A stretch of DNA of 61,843 nt. Origin: a virus. The translations under genes and the position numbers were made by a program. The DNA is taken from the IMG/VR virus record IMGVR_UViG_3300027965_000203, positions 1 to 61,843 of that record; one strand, 5' to 3'. The notes beneath the pieces were generated by a model. The model was not told the DNA's origin, did not search any database, and saw only the letters and a program-made list of their open reading frames with translations. Below are positions 1 through 8,282 of this stretch, one piece after another. Within the stretch, counting starts at the first letter, position 1; each line of letters begins with the position of its first letter.

Positions 1-359
1 GGCGCGCCGTCCTCTCCCATCGCCACGGCGACGAGCGCGCCGATCATTTGCCTCGCATACGGTGCCCGCACGTCGATCGCGGGACCAAGGATGTGCGCGA
101 TCCGCGCGTTGACGGCATCGCGCCGCAACTCAATGCTTGGATCGTGCGGCGCATGCAGCATCGCGGCAAAAGCCCACTTCTGCCGATAGTCGCAATGAGG
201 GCAAATCCAGCCGTCGACCGTCGCGACCAGGTCGCGCGAGAATTGACCGTGATCATTCGCGCAGGTGAACGGGTGCACGAAGCCGCGCCGTTGCCAGTGG
301 TTGAGCGCGTCCACCTGGGCGTGGGTGAACGGCGCGGTGATCTTGTCGGGCTCGGTCAT
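1..359 (-). CDS. Small zinc-knuckle phage protein, 3' part outside window
   Basis: The reading frame starts at an ATG at 359 and runs leftward off the window edge after 119 codons, so the C-terminus is not seen. Residues C33, H37, C53 and C56 form a CxxxH...CxxC pattern that could bind one zinc ion. The protein resembles short hypothetical proteins of alphaproteobacterial prophages, which is family memory and not a search result. It follows the C5 methyltransferase by seven bases in the leftward early operon, so it is probably co-transcribed with it. No function is assigned. Confidence 0.6.
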   Translation of the reverse strand, partial: MTEPDKITAPFTHAQVDALNHWQRRGFVHPFTCANDHGQFSRDLVATVDGWICPHCDYRQKWAFAAMLHAPHDPSIELRRDAVNARIAHILGPAIDVRAPYARQMIGALVAVAMGEDGA

Positions 360-366
360 GACCGTC

Positions 367-2664
367 TCACTGCGCCGCCATCAGCGCGATCGCGACCGGC
401 TGCACCCAGATCGGCTCGCTCGACAGCATGAAGGTCTGCCCGCTCCAGGCGCCGAGCAGGCAGCGCCCGAGCACGCCGCCCATCGCCTTGGAGGCCTCGG
501 GCGGGACCATGTTTCCGATGCGCTCGCGCCACGCGGAATCCGACAGGCCGTCAAGGATCAGGAATTCTTCCGGATCGATCAGGCTCTGGATGGCGGCGAG
601 CTCGAGCGTGGTGAAGGGCCGGTGCCATGTGCCATCGAGCGCGAGGATCAGGCACACGAGGCGATCGTTCGGCCCGGGCAGCGCGACGTCACTTTCTCCG
701 TTCAAATTCGTGAGCGGCATTCTCGGATCGGCGACCGAATTGAAGCCGTTGTCGTGCTGTCCCGCGGCGGTCACCGCGCGCATCGCGGCATCATAGGGCA
801 CCACGCCGTAGTGGCCGGCGGTGAGGTACTTGTCGCGGCCGTCACGGGCGAAGTCAGGCCTGGGATCAGCGACGGAGAGCGCGCCACCCTGGACCTGGTT
901 GGCGCCGGTGACCGTGCGGGCGTGCTCGTCCCAATCGACCACCACCAGCTTGTTGCGGTGGGAGTTGGGCCCGTAGCCCGTGCGCGGATCTGCGACCGAC
1001 ATCGCGCTCGAGCCGGGGCTCCGTTGGCCGGTAACCGCGCCGGCGTGCTTCTCCCACGGCACGATGCGCATGCCGCCGAACTCGTTGTCGGTGCGCGGGT
1101 CCGCCACGGCGAATGCACCGTTGGTCGGATAGCTCTCGCCGGCGACCACGCCGGTCGCCTCGGTCCATTCGTGCACGCCGAGCTGCGTCGAGCGCGCGCG
1201 GCCGTCGACGCGCGGATCGGCGACCACGAATGCGCCATTACCGGTGGTGCTCGCCGCGATCACGGCGCCGGCCGGCTCATCGAAGGCCGTGACGCGGTAC
1301 TTCCCGTTGACGTGCCGACCCTCGCCAGCGCGCGGGTCGGCGACCGCAAGGCCTCCGGCCGGGCCACCCGGCCCCGCCACCGCCGGCGAGGCTGCGTCCC
1401 ACGGGACGATCCGGAACACGTTGTTGAAGCGTGGCTTGCCTTCGATGCGCGGATCGGCAACCGAGTGCGGTCCCCCGCCGACGTACATCTTGCCGGTCAC
1501 GACGCCGGCGGGCTCGGCCCAGGGCCGCACGCCGAGCTGCACCGATTTCGGATGACCCTCGATGCGCGGGTCGGACACCGCGAAGGCGTTGTTGTGCGGC
1601 CAGGAGCGGCCCGCAACCGTACAGGACGGCTCGTGCCATTGGCGCACGCCCAAGGATCCGGCGTGCGGCTGATTGTCGATGCGCGGATCGGCGACCGCGT
1701 GCGCGCCGGTGAGGGGAGCACTGCGGCCGGTCACCGTCGGCGCCGGCTGATCCCAGCGGCGCACGCCCAGGACGCCGTGATTGAGATAGTGGTCGGGCGC
1801 GATGCCGAAGTCCTTGAGCACGCCGTTCTCGACCGAGAGGTCATTGAGCGAGCGCCAATCGGAGCCCGCCTTGACGAAGGCGAGGCGCACCCACGTCTTC
1901 CATTGCAGCGCCGGCATGCGGTGCATCGGGCCGCCGATGCCCGACAGCGGGAGCGGCAGCTTGTCGAGCACCTCGCCGACGCCGCGCAGACGACGCTTGA
2001 CCGGCTCATAGAGAAAGTTCGGCACCTTCGCGGTATGGCGGGCCACCATGAGGAACCGTTTGCGGCTCTGCGCAAGATTGCCGAGCTCGCCGCAGTCGTG
2101 CGTCGTCTCGGCGATCGCGTAGCAGTGCGCGCGCAGAAGCGCGCTGTACTGGTCGAGCAGCCAACGGCCCCGCGTCGCGATCCGCGGCACGTTCTCGAAG
2201 ATGATCAGCTCAACCGGATCGTCCTTGAACGCCTCCAGGACGAGCATCATCCCGCGCAGCAGAAGCCCGTTGAGCGCCTGGTATTTGGCCGTGCCGGACG
2301 TCTTCTCCGACAGGAGGCCGCTGAAGCCCTTGCACGGATAGGACGCGAAGACGATGTGCGGGCGCTCGCCGCCGCATGCGCGGTGAATGTCAGCCGGCGT
2401 CGCCTCGCGCCAGCCTTCAGGCGGTTCGCGGCCATGGAAGGCCGCGTACTGTTCGCGGCTGAAAAGATCGATGCAGGACGCCGGCACGCCGACCAGCCGC
2501 GTGAAGTCCCGGCATGCGGCCGGGTCGACATCGATGCCGCCTAGGCAGCGAAACTTTGCGACCAGGTTGCCGACGCGCGCGCTCGCGTTGTTGAAGCCGA
2601 TGGCGCCGCCGCCGATGCCGCAGGCCATATGGAAGTGAAGAATTTCTTTGGTGATTGTCGTCAA
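367..2664 (-). CDS. C5-cytosine DNA methyltransferase with nine internal repeats
   Basis: Predicted to methylate cytosine C5 in DNA using S-adenosylmethionine. Motif I is GIGGGAIGF (residues 16-24), the catalytic Cys111 lies in PCKGFSG, ENV is at 157-159, QSRKR at 199-203, and the C-terminal motifs are RPFTTLELAAIQSL (682-695) and GNMVPPEASKAMG (717-729). At 765 residues it is nearly twice the length of ordinary Dcm-type enzymes. The excess is residues 298-650, where motif IX and target recognition sequences should lie. That stretch holds nine degenerate copies of about 40 residues, each ending in (S/A)VADPR. The protein should protect phage DNA from host nucleases or act in regulation; the role of the repeats is unknown. 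No partner restriction gene is visible. Confidence 0.92.
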   Translation of the reverse strand: MTTITKEILHFHMACGIGGGAIGFNNASARVGNLVAKFRCLGGIDVDPAACRDFTRLVGVPASCIDLFSREQYAAFHGREPPEGWREATPADIHRACGGERPHIVFASYPCKGFSGLLSEKTSGTAKYQALNGLLLRGMMLVLEAFKDDPVELIIFENVPRIATRGRWLLDQYSALLRAHCYAIAETTHDCGELGNLAQSRKRFLMVARHTAKVPNFLYEPVKRRLRGVGEVLDKLPLPLSGIGGPMHRMPALQWKTWVRLAFVKAGSDWRSLNDLSVENGVLKDFGIAPDHYLNHGVLGVRRWDQPAPTVTGRSAPLTGAHAVADPRIDNQPHAGSLGVRQWHEPSCTVAGRSWPHNNAFAVSDPRIEGHPKSVQLGVRPWAEPAGVVTGKMYVGGGPHSVADPRIEGKPRFNNVFRIVPWDAASPAVAGPGGPAGGLAVADPRAGEGRHVNGKYRVTAFDEPAGAVIAASTTGNGAFVVADPRVDGRARSTQLGVHEWTEATGVVAGESYPTNGAFAVADPRTDNEFGGMRIVPWEKHAGAVTGQRSPGSSAMSVADPRTGYGPNSHRNKLVVVDWDEHARTVTGANQVQGGALSVADPRPDFARDGRDKYLTAGHYGVVPYDAAMRAVTAAGQHDNGFNSVADPRMPLTNLNGESDVALPGPNDRLVCLILALDGTWHRPFTTLELAAIQSLIDPEEFLILDGLSDSAWRERIGNMVPPEASKAMGGVLGRCLLGAWSGQTFMLSSEPIWVQPVAIALMAAQ
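718..1773 (-). repeat. Nine tandem ~40-residue repeats inside the C5 methyltransferase
   Basis: Each unit reads roughly LGVxxWxEPAxxVTGxxxxxxGAxxVADPR followed by a variable linker of 6-15 residues. Units begin near residues 298, 337, 377, 417, 456, 495, 532, 573 and 619. DPR is present in all nine. The copies are clearly diverged, so this is an old array and not a recent slippage product. The core resembles the PAxTVT segment that precedes motif IX in many C5 methyltransferases, suggesting that segment was multiplied. Confidence 0.85.
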
Positions 2665-2677
2665 GCCATCCCCTCCC

Positions 2678-3160
2678 CTAAGCCGCGGCCGCGGCCGTCG
2701 GCATGTCCGCCGGCAGCATCTGCCAAGCGAGCTTCCCGCTCTTCGTTTCGCCGACCAGGCGGAAGCCCGCTTTCCAGAAGCAAAAGCCCTTCATCCGCTC
2801 GCCGCGGACCAGCACGCCATCAACCATCTTGGGATCGACGAAGGTGACGCAGCCGAGCGCCGGCACCTCGTACTCGGTGCGCATATGCGCCATCGCCTGC
2901 CGGATCATGTCGGAGGCGAGCGGCCCCGCTTCCTCATTGCGGAAGATCGACACCACCCAGGCGCCGGCCCAGGCGTGCTTGACGTACTCGGCCTTCGGGA
3001 ATGAGAGCCCGAAGACCGCTTTGCTGTTGCTTGCGACCAGGACGCGGCACGAACCGGGCGGCATGAACTGCGGCGAGCCGGGCTTTTGCCGGCTGTAGTG
3101 CCGATCGGCGAGGGCGACCGCTCGCGGATCGGCGCGGTTCGATTGGCGCCAGATTGACAT
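2678..3160 (-). CDS. Mom-like / GNAT-fold phage protein
   Basis: A 160-residue protein. The start at 3160 was chosen because its ATG overlaps by one base the stop of the upstream ribbon-helix-helix gene. It opens with WRQSNRADP and ALADRHYSRQ and ends with GFCFWKAGFRLVGET, a typical last-strand pattern of GNAT acetyltransferases. Similar proteins are frequent in actinobacterial and alphaproteobacterial phages. Its place next to a DNA methyltransferase suggests a DNA or nucleotide modifying role comparable to Mu Mom, which is inference. The protein is real with good confidence; the enzymatic assignment is tentative. Confidence 0.7.
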   Translation of the reverse strand: MSIWRQSNRADPRAVALADRHYSRQKPGSPQFMPPGSCRVLVASNSKAVFGLSFPKAEYVKHAWAGAWVVSIFRNEEAGPLASDMIRQAMAHMRTEYEVPALGCVTFVDPKMVDGVLVRGERMKGFCFWKAGFRLVGETKSGKLAWQMLPADMPTAAAAA

Positions 3161-3432
3161 CAGGCGGCTTCCTGGTGGTTCGAGGCGGGCGCCGGTGCCG
3201 GCTGTAGCAGCTCGGCCCGCTCGCGATAGTGCGCGAATACGAACACCCGGATCGCCGACGACAGATTGCCGTGCCGGCGGTGCGCATCGATCGCGCCGAC
3301 GGTCTCCGAAAGGCTCGTATTCGCCTCCGCGGCGATCTCCTTGAGCCCCTTCCAGAAGCAATCCTCGAGGCTGACCGAGGTCTTTTGTCCGGCGATGACG
3401 ATCGAACGCTTCACGACTGGCGATTTCTTCAT
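3160..3432 (-). CDS. Ribbon-helix-helix domain protein
   Basis: A 90-residue basic protein. A beta-strand-like stretch (KRSIVIAGQKTSVSLE) is followed by two helices (FWKGLKEIAAEANTSLSETVGAIDAHR), the layout of the RHH_4-type ribbon-helix-helix fold used by small DNA-binding repressors. It probably dimerises and binds DNA. Its stop overlaps the next start by one base and its own start lies in the tail of the HNH-like gene, so it sits in a tightly coupled operon. Target sites are not identifiable from sequence. Confidence 0.75.
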   Translation of the reverse strand: MKKSPVVKRSIVIAGQKTSVSLEDCFWKGLKEIAAEANTSLSETVGAIDAHRRHGNLSSAIRVFVFAHYRERAELLQPAPAPASNHQEAA

Positions 3433-3839
3433 GGCTTCTTCCTCCGCTCGAAACCTCGTGATTGCAGCCTGCGGCCGCGCGGCCAGTTACCGGTGGGCTC
3501 GCGGTGCTGGCCGCACGGCCGCGCCAGAACCTTGCGCTGGAATTCTTCCTGCTCCGGCGTGAGGCGTCGCACCTTGGCGACGATCGAGGTGTCGCGGCGC
3601 GACTTCTGCCGGTGCGGGTCCTTGAGCAGCGGGGTCAGGTTCCACCATTTGTCGGCGCCATCGAGCGCGAAAAGGATGTTGTGATCCTGGTGAAACATCG
3701 AGATCACGGACTTCGCCGGCACCTTGGCGGCGCGCAGCTCGTCCCGGAGCTCCTGCGGCAACAGAAGCGACAATGCAGCCGCGAGCTTCTCGCGGAGCGA
3801 TATGTACTTGCGGGCGCGCTTGCGGCGGGGCGTGTCCAT
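3429..3839 (-). CDS. HNH-nuclease-like phage protein
   Basis: A 136-residue basic protein. The central stretch contains DHNILFALDGADKWWNL, then H and K in DPHRQKSRRDTS. This matches the spacing of a D-H...N...H...K pattern in small phage proteins of the HNH/endonuclease VII type. Some family members have a more canonical second histidine, so activity here is uncertain. The gene lies one base from the helicase stop codon and overlaps the ribbon-helix-helix start by four bases. A hypothetical protein with no catalysis is the alternative. Confidence 0.55.
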   Translation of the reverse strand: MDTPRRKRARKYISLREKLAAALSLLLPQELRDELRAAKVPAKSVISMFHQDHNILFALDGADKWWNLTPLLKDPHRQKSRRDTSIVAKVRRLTPEQEEFQRKVLARPCGQHREPTGNWPRGRRLQSRGFERRKKP

Positions 3840-4988
3840 CTACATCACCACCGTCAGGCGCTCGGCCGCGCGCGTGATGCCCGTGTAAAGCCAGCGCCGC
3901 GCATCGTCGCGAAACACCGCGCTCTCATCGAACAGCACGACGTTGTTCCACTGCGAGCCCTGCGACTTGTGCACGGTCAGCGCATAGCCGTAGGTCATGC
4001 GCTGGGTCTTCTTGAGGTCCTGCCAGGGAAGCTCGTTCTCCCGCCCGACGAAGAAGTGCGGGTGCACCTTCACCTCGATGCGCCGATCGCTCTCGGAATC
4101 GTCCGGCTTGACCACCATGCGCACCATGGCGGCATTGGCCTTGCGCACCTTCTCGACCCGGAAGAGGCCACCGTTGAAGATGCCCTTGGTGTGATCGTTG
4201 CGCAGGCAGACCAGGCGCTCGCCCGCCTTGGGATCGCCGCGGAAGCCGAGCAGGTCGCGGATGCGGTTATTGTAGGAGACGCGGGTGTCGTTCTTGCCGA
4301 CCAGGACCTGCTCGGCCTCGAGGATGAGGGCGCGCACGATCGCCTGGTCGGCGCCGCGGCGCAGGATGCGGCAGGCGCCGTGGTCGCCGGGCTCGAGCTG
4401 GCGGCCCTCGCGCACATCCATCGACAGGCGGATGATGGGGTTGCCTTCCGCCTGGCGGTGCACCTCGGTCAGCATCGCGTCGGGCTCGGCATTGGTGAAA
4501 TAACCCGCGTCCTGCACCGGCGGCAGCTGCGCCGGGTCGCCCAGGACGAGCACCTTGACGCCGAACGAGAGCAGGTCGTTCGCGAGCTCGGCGCCGACCA
4601 TCGAGCATTCGTCGATGATGCAGAGCGCGGCATCGGTGAGGTCGCTGTCTTCCTTGAGGACGAACTTGGGCGCCTCGCCGGTGGGGCCGTCCTCGTCCAC
4701 CCGGTAGATCAGGCTGTGGATGGTGGAGGCGCCGATGCAGCCCTTGGAGCGCATCACAAGCGCGGCCTTGCCGGTGAAGGCGGCGAAGATGACGGGCTTG
4801 GTGACGTGCTCGCCCTTGCGCTCCTTGACGATCGCGCGCACGCGTTTGGCGATCTCGATCGCCAGCGTGGTCTTGCCGGTGCCGGCGTAGCCGAACAGGC
4901 GGAAGGTCTGCGGGGCGTTCTCGGCCGCGAACCATTCCTCGACACGGGCGAGGGCGGCGAGCTGCTGCGGCGACCAGGCGTCGGTCAT
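3840..4988 (-). CDS. RecD/Dda-like superfamily 1B DNA helicase
   Basis: An ATP-driven 5'-to-3' DNA helicase by family. Walker A is GYAGTGKT (33-40), Walker B is LCIIDECSMV, followed by LGDPAQLPPV and EVHRQAEGNPIIRLS. The C-terminus carries the SF1B signature TVHKSQGSQW and TGITRAAERLTVV. At 382 residues it is close to phage Dda size and lacks the long N-terminal region of RecD2. It sits beside a Sak4-like ATPase, so it likely serves phage recombination or replication. The start at 4988 gives a normal N-terminus directly before the motifs. Confidence 0.93.
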   Translation of the reverse strand: MTDAWSPQQLAALARVEEWFAAENAPQTFRLFGYAGTGKTTLAIEIAKRVRAIVKERKGEHVTKPVIFAAFTGKAALVMRSKGCIGASTIHSLIYRVDEDGPTGEAPKFVLKEDSDLTDAALCIIDECSMVGAELANDLLSFGVKVLVLGDPAQLPPVQDAGYFTNAEPDAMLTEVHRQAEGNPIIRLSMDVREGRQLEPGDHGACRILRRGADQAIVRALILEAEQVLVGKNDTRVSYNNRIRDLLGFRGDPKAGERLVCLRNDHTKGIFNGGLFRVEKVRKANAAMVRMVVKPDDSESDRRIEVKVHPHFFVGRENELPWQDLKKTQRMTYGYALTVHKSQGSQWNNVVLFDESAVFRDDARRWLYTGITRAAERLTVVM

Positions 4989-5012
4989 GCGGCCGAACTC
5001 CGGCCGCGGCGA

Positions 5013-5486
5013 TCAATAGAGGAACGGCTTGCCCGGCGGATCGAGGCGCGGGCGCCGACCCGCCCACTCGGCGATGAGCGCTTTGCGCTGGCGCGAGCGA
5101 ACGTGCGGGAGGTAGTCGCGGAAAAGCAATTCGACGGCGACGTCGACATACCGCGAGAACTCGGCGTCATCCATGAGCGGGAACGCGGTCGACTTGAGGC
5201 GCACCGCAATCGCGGCAACTTCGCCGGAGGGGAAGGCCATGATCTGCAGCACCAGCCCCGCCTTCCACTTGAGCTCGGCGTGGAGAAGGTCCGGGTGCAC
5301 GTCGATTGCCTCGGCGACCTTGCCGAGCAGTCCTCGGTACCAGCGGTTGAGCTTCGACGTGCGCGCGAAGATCGTCTGCACCTGCATGGGCTCGAAGCAC
5401 CGGATGCTGCGCAGACGCTCGCGGTCGATATCGGTCGCCGGGAGAAGGGCGAGGCGCCCTTTCTCCCGGACCATGAGCATGTCCAT
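5013..5486 (-). CDS. DUF1367-like phage recombination/replication accessory protein
   Basis: A 157-residue protein. The N-terminal layout (GRLALLPATDIDRERLRSI, then a short linker, LNRWYRGLLGKVAEA and LLHAELKWKAG) resembles the DUF1367 family found near lambdoid recombination genes, where the equivalent reads PATDED and HRKFFALL. The resemblance is from memory and moderate. It lies between the helicase and the Sak4-like ATPase in the leftward operon. Its function is unknown; DNA handling is inferred from neighbours. Confidence 0.65.
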   Translation of the reverse strand: MDMLMVREKGRLALLPATDIDRERLRSIRCFEPMQVQTIFARTSKLNRWYRGLLGKVAEAIDVHPDLLHAELKWKAGLVLQIMAFPSGEVAAIAVRLKSTAFPLMDDAEFSRYVDVAVELLFRDYLPHVRSRQRKALIAEWAGRRPRLDPPGKPFLY

Positions 5487-5523
5487 GCCATGGATATAGT
5501 GCTCGGCATGGTTAAGGTCCTCT

Positions 5524-6957
5524 TCACTCGGCGGCTTCGGCGAGCGCCGGGTTCTCGGCCTTGATGATCTCGCCCTGACGCTTGAGCAGGGCAGTGTTCA
5601 CGCGGTTGCGGTGCTCGAAGGGCAGGTTGCCGAGCTTGGCGATCTCGATCGTGTAATGGGCGCAGTCGCCCATGCTCATGAGCTTGGGGATGCCGTCGAG
5701 CAGCTTCTTCTCCAGCAGGGCCGGGTCGCGGATGCAGTCGAGCGGGATGTCGGCCTGGGCTTCCGCCATCGCGGCGCTCGCCGGCGCCGAAGATGCGTCC
5801 GCGGCCGTCGGCGGCGCCGGGTGCTCCGGGATTTCGTCGTCGATCGGCTGCCGCATCTTCTCGACCTCGGCGGCATAGCGCGACGGCTTGCCGGCGAGCT
5901 TGCGGTGCAGGCTGTCGTAGCCGGCCCGCAGGTCCGGCAGCGGCATGACCTTCTCGATCTCGGTCCAGGTCGCGTCGAAGTGCTCCAGGACCGCCTTGAG
6001 CTTGGCCTTCTTGTCTTCGGCGCTCTGCGTCGGGAAATGCAGCGCCAGCAGGTTCTGGATTTCCTCGATGCAGATCTCGCGCTGCACCGGCTGCCAGTCC
6101 TTGCGCTCGGTCTTGAGGATGTGGCGGCTATCGCCGCTCGCATCGACGCCGACATGGTCGCTGCCGATCGCGAGGTTCTCGATGTGCGGCAGGAAGGCGC
6201 CGAAGGTCTGCGCCACCAGCTGCTTGAGGCTCAACCGGTTGCCGTTATCGTCCTCGGCCGAGAACCTGAATTCCCGCCCGTCGATGATCGTCGAGCGATC
6301 CTTCTGCACGATGGCCTTGTGCCCGACCTTGCCGGTGCGCAGGTTCTCGTCCTGCTCCATCAGCACCAGGAGCGAGGGCTCGAAGCCCGTCTCGCCCTCG
6401 GTCTTCATCTTGGTGCCGGTCTTCTCCAGCTGCCGCTTGCCGTTGTCGTCGCGGTACTCGGAGAACTCGTGACCCGCGCGGCCGCACATGATGATGTGCA
6501 GCTTCGAGTTGATGAAGAGGTCGGTGAACTGCGCCCAGCCGTATTGGCCCTTGAGATAGCTCCAATCGTCCATCTGCAGGAAGGTGCGCTCCTTGCGCTT
6601 CATGTACGCGTCGCACAGCTCGCGCCACGGGTGCGTGATGGAGTCGATGATCAGGATCGAGGCGTGCTGCTCGGCCTCCTTCACGGCGGAGAGCAGATCG
6701 GCGAAGTTGCGCTTCTTGGCGGTGAAAAACGGGACGTTCGCGGCCTTGAAATGCGGGATCAGCCAGTCGGAGCCAGTCTCGGTGTCGAAGAATGCGACCG
6801 GCTTGCCCGCATAGGGCACGCCCTTGTCCTTGAGATAGTTGAACAGGCCGATCGCGACCATGCCGGCGGTGAACGTCTTGCCGCCGCCCTGGAAGCCGAG
6901 CAGGCCCATCTTGAGGTGTGCCGAGGTCGATGCCGCCGGCTGGAAAATGCCGCTCAT
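5524..6957 (-). CDS. Sak4-like RecA-family ATPase
   Basis: A 477-residue single-domain RecA-type NTPase with Walker A GFQGGGKT (21-28) and Walker B SILIIDSI. DTETG after the first strand and a C-terminal region rich in charged helices are consistent with phage Sak4-type single-strand annealing or recombination ATPases. I chose the ATG at 6957 because it places Walker A near the N-terminus; a GTG nine bases upstream is an alternative. It likely binds single-stranded DNA and promotes strand annealing during phage recombination. Confidence 0.85.
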   Translation of the reverse strand: MSGIFQPAASTSAHLKMGLLGFQGGGKTFTAGMVAIGLFNYLKDKGVPYAGKPVAFFDTETGSDWLIPHFKAANVPFFTAKKRNFADLLSAVKEAEQHASILIIDSITHPWRELCDAYMKRKERTFLQMDDWSYLKGQYGWAQFTDLFINSKLHIIMCGRAGHEFSEYRDDNGKRQLEKTGTKMKTEGETGFEPSLLVLMEQDENLRTGKVGHKAIVQKDRSTIIDGREFRFSAEDDNGNRLSLKQLVAQTFGAFLPHIENLAIGSDHVGVDASGDSRHILKTERKDWQPVQREICIEEIQNLLALHFPTQSAEDKKAKLKAVLEHFDATWTEIEKVMPLPDLRAGYDSLHRKLAGKPSRYAAEVEKMRQPIDDEIPEHPAPPTAADASSAPASAAMAEAQADIPLDCIRDPALLEKKLLDGIPKLMSMGDCAHYTIEIAKLGNLPFEHRNRVNTALLKRQGEIIKAENPALAEAAE

Positions 6958-6962
6958 GATAC

Positions 6963-7175
6963 TCACTCCTGCTCGACGACGGCCGGCGTCGAGGCGTGCT
7001 GGTTGTGCTCTGCCGCGGCCGCGGCGGCTAAGGCTTGCGATCCATACCGGCGCGCTCGCTTCTGCGAGGGCGTCCAGCATTCCGTTCCTTCGGGCGTGAC
7101 CCGCAGGAAGCATTTGGTCGACCCGAAGATGCGGGTGACGAACCAATCGCGTTCGATCGTCTCCGACATGCTCAT
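6963..7175 (-). CDS. Small basic hypothetical protein
   Basis: A 70-residue protein beginning MSMSETIERDWFV. Its ATG overlaps the stop of the upstream zinc-finger gene as ATGA, which fixes the start. It contains a compact folded-looking N-terminal half (RIFGSTKCFLRVTPEGTECW) and an alanine-rich helical tail. No family is recognised. It is part of a run of tiny translationally coupled genes. Confidence 0.65.
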   Translation of the reverse strand: MSMSETIERDWFVTRIFGSTKCFLRVTPEGTECWTPSQKRARRYGSQALAAAAAAEHNQHASTPAVVEQE

Positions 7176-7345
7176 GCGGCGCGGTCCTTCCCGATCGATG
7201 CGGCCTGCGCCGCCTTCTCGGCGACCATCCGGTTGAGCGGGCAGCGATCGCCGGACGGGCAGCGGTTCGGGGCCGGGATGTGCTCTTCCTTCACCGACAC
7301 GCCGCAGCGGGTGCATTTGAGCTCGGGGTGATCGCGGCGGGTCAT
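7172..7345 (-). CDS. 57-residue zinc-finger protein
   Basis: C11 and C14 (CTRC) and two later cysteines near residues 29 and 35 (NRCPSGDRC) can form one zinc site. The start at 7345 overlaps the stop of the upstream membrane protein (ATGA). No specific family is recognised. The small size and position suggest a regulatory or host-takeover factor, but this is not shown by the sequence. Confidence 0.65.
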   Translation of the reverse strand: MTRRDHPELKCTRCGVSVKEEHIPAPNRCPSGDRCPLNRMVAEKAAQAASIGKDRAA

Positions 7346-7527
7346 GGCGTCAGTGCTCCCGTTTGGATGAGGGTCGCGGCCACCATGACGAGCCCGCAGG
7401 CCGCGGCGAGCATGAAGCCCTTGATCGCCCCCTCCGGGGCCGGCCCCCACGCGCGGCTCGCGATGGCGCCCGCGAGCGAGCCCGCGAAGAAGCCGCACAA
7501 AAGGCAGGAGGCGCCGAGCGCGATCAT
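7342..7527 (-). CDS. Small two-helix membrane protein
   Basis: A 61-residue hydrophobic protein with two predicted membrane segments: residues about 1-25 (MIALGASCLLCGFFAGSL) and 36-55 (GFMLAAACGLVMVAATL). It overlaps the downstream zinc-finger gene by four bases and lies three bases after the XRE regulator. Function unknown; expression in the early operon makes a superinfection or host-membrane role possible but unproven. Confidence 0.65.
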   Translation of the reverse strand: MIALGASCLLCGFFAGSLAGAIASRAWGPAPEGAIKGFMLAAACGLVMVAATLIQTGALTP

Positions 7528-7530
7528 GGC

Positions 7531-7932
7531 TCAGGCCGCCCGCTTCTTCGCGCCCGCCGCCGGCACCAGGCTCTCGACCAGGTGCAGCACCGCGAGCTTC
7601 GCGGTGTCGTTGTCGATCCGCTCGAAGGCCTGCAGGAGCCGCAGCGCGTGCGGCTCCGCCAGCAGCGCCCGCGCGGTCGGCATCGCGGCCGCATGCGGCG
7701 CCGTCGGGGCGCCATCGAACAGCACCGGGATCGAGACGCCGAGCGCGGTCGCGATCTGCGTCATGCGGCTCGCGCCGACGCGGTTCGTGCCCTTCTCGTA
7801 CTTCTGGATTTGCTGGAACGAGACGCTGAGATGGCGGCCGAGCTCGGTCTGGCTCATGTTCTTCTGCAGGCGGGCGATGCGGATGTTCTGGCCGACAAGG
7901 ACATCGGTCGAGTTCGGGGAACGCTTGGGCAT
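7531..7932 (-). CDS. XRE-family helix-turn-helix regulator
   Basis: A 133-residue protein. Residues about 10-65 form a classical Cro/CI-type helix-turn-helix (IRIARLQKNMSQTELGRHL, then SFQQIQKYEKG). The C-terminal 60 residues are alanine-rich and probably support dimerisation. This type is common in Hyphomicrobiales genomes. It is inside the early operon, separate from the immunity switch, so it may regulate later operon genes or host genes. Operators for it are not identified. Confidence 0.85.
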   Translation of the reverse strand: MPKRSPNSTDVLVGQNIRIARLQKNMSQTELGRHLSVSFQQIQKYEKGTNRVGASRMTQIATALGVSIPVLFDGAPTAPHAAAMPTARALLAEPHALRLLQAFERIDNDTAKLAVLHLVESLVPAAGAKKRAA

Positions 7933-7946
7933 TTCACTCTCCCTGG

Positions 7947-8282
7947 TTACGACGCGGGTTGGATCGGGCGCCCGGACGGGTTGAGCGCCGTCACAATGAG
8001 ATCGTCGATCTCGGAGGGGTCGACGCCGGCGCGGCGGAGCTGCTGGTCGGCTTCCTCGGGCGCCATGTGGCCGAGCGCGAGCGCGTCGCTCACGCGCGTC
8101 ACCGCGTCATCGGGGTCGATGCAGAGCAGGTCCTCGATCGCGGCTTCCTTGGTGGCGCCGAAACCGATCGGGCAATGGCTGTCGGGGGCGCCATCGTAGT
8201 CGTCATAGACCGCGATCCAGTCGAAGGAGCGCTGCGGGATCGGGGGACGGACGAACGAGGTGCGGATCGTGGCGCGGCTCAT
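7947..8282 (-). CDS. Hypothetical protein, 111 residues
   Basis: The start overlaps the upstream stop by four bases. The N-terminal part contains FDWIAVYDDYDGAPDSHCPIGFGATKEAAIEDLL, a compact alpha/beta-looking segment, followed by acidic helices. No recognised domain. Coding is supported by its position in an unbroken chain of coupled genes and by a natural residue composition. Confidence 0.6.
   Translation of the reverse strand: MSRATIRTSFVRPPIPQRSFDWIAVYDDYDGAPDSHCPIGFGATKEAAIEDLLCIDPDDAVTRVSDALALGHMAPEEADQQLRRAGVDPSEIDDLIVTALNPSGRPIQPAS

Noticed and set aside
265-2544. A 759-codon open frame on the plus strand
   Set aside because: It lies antisense to the C5 methyltransferase, is rich in R, A, H and G, and mirrors its repeats. 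High GC and codon bias produce such frames.
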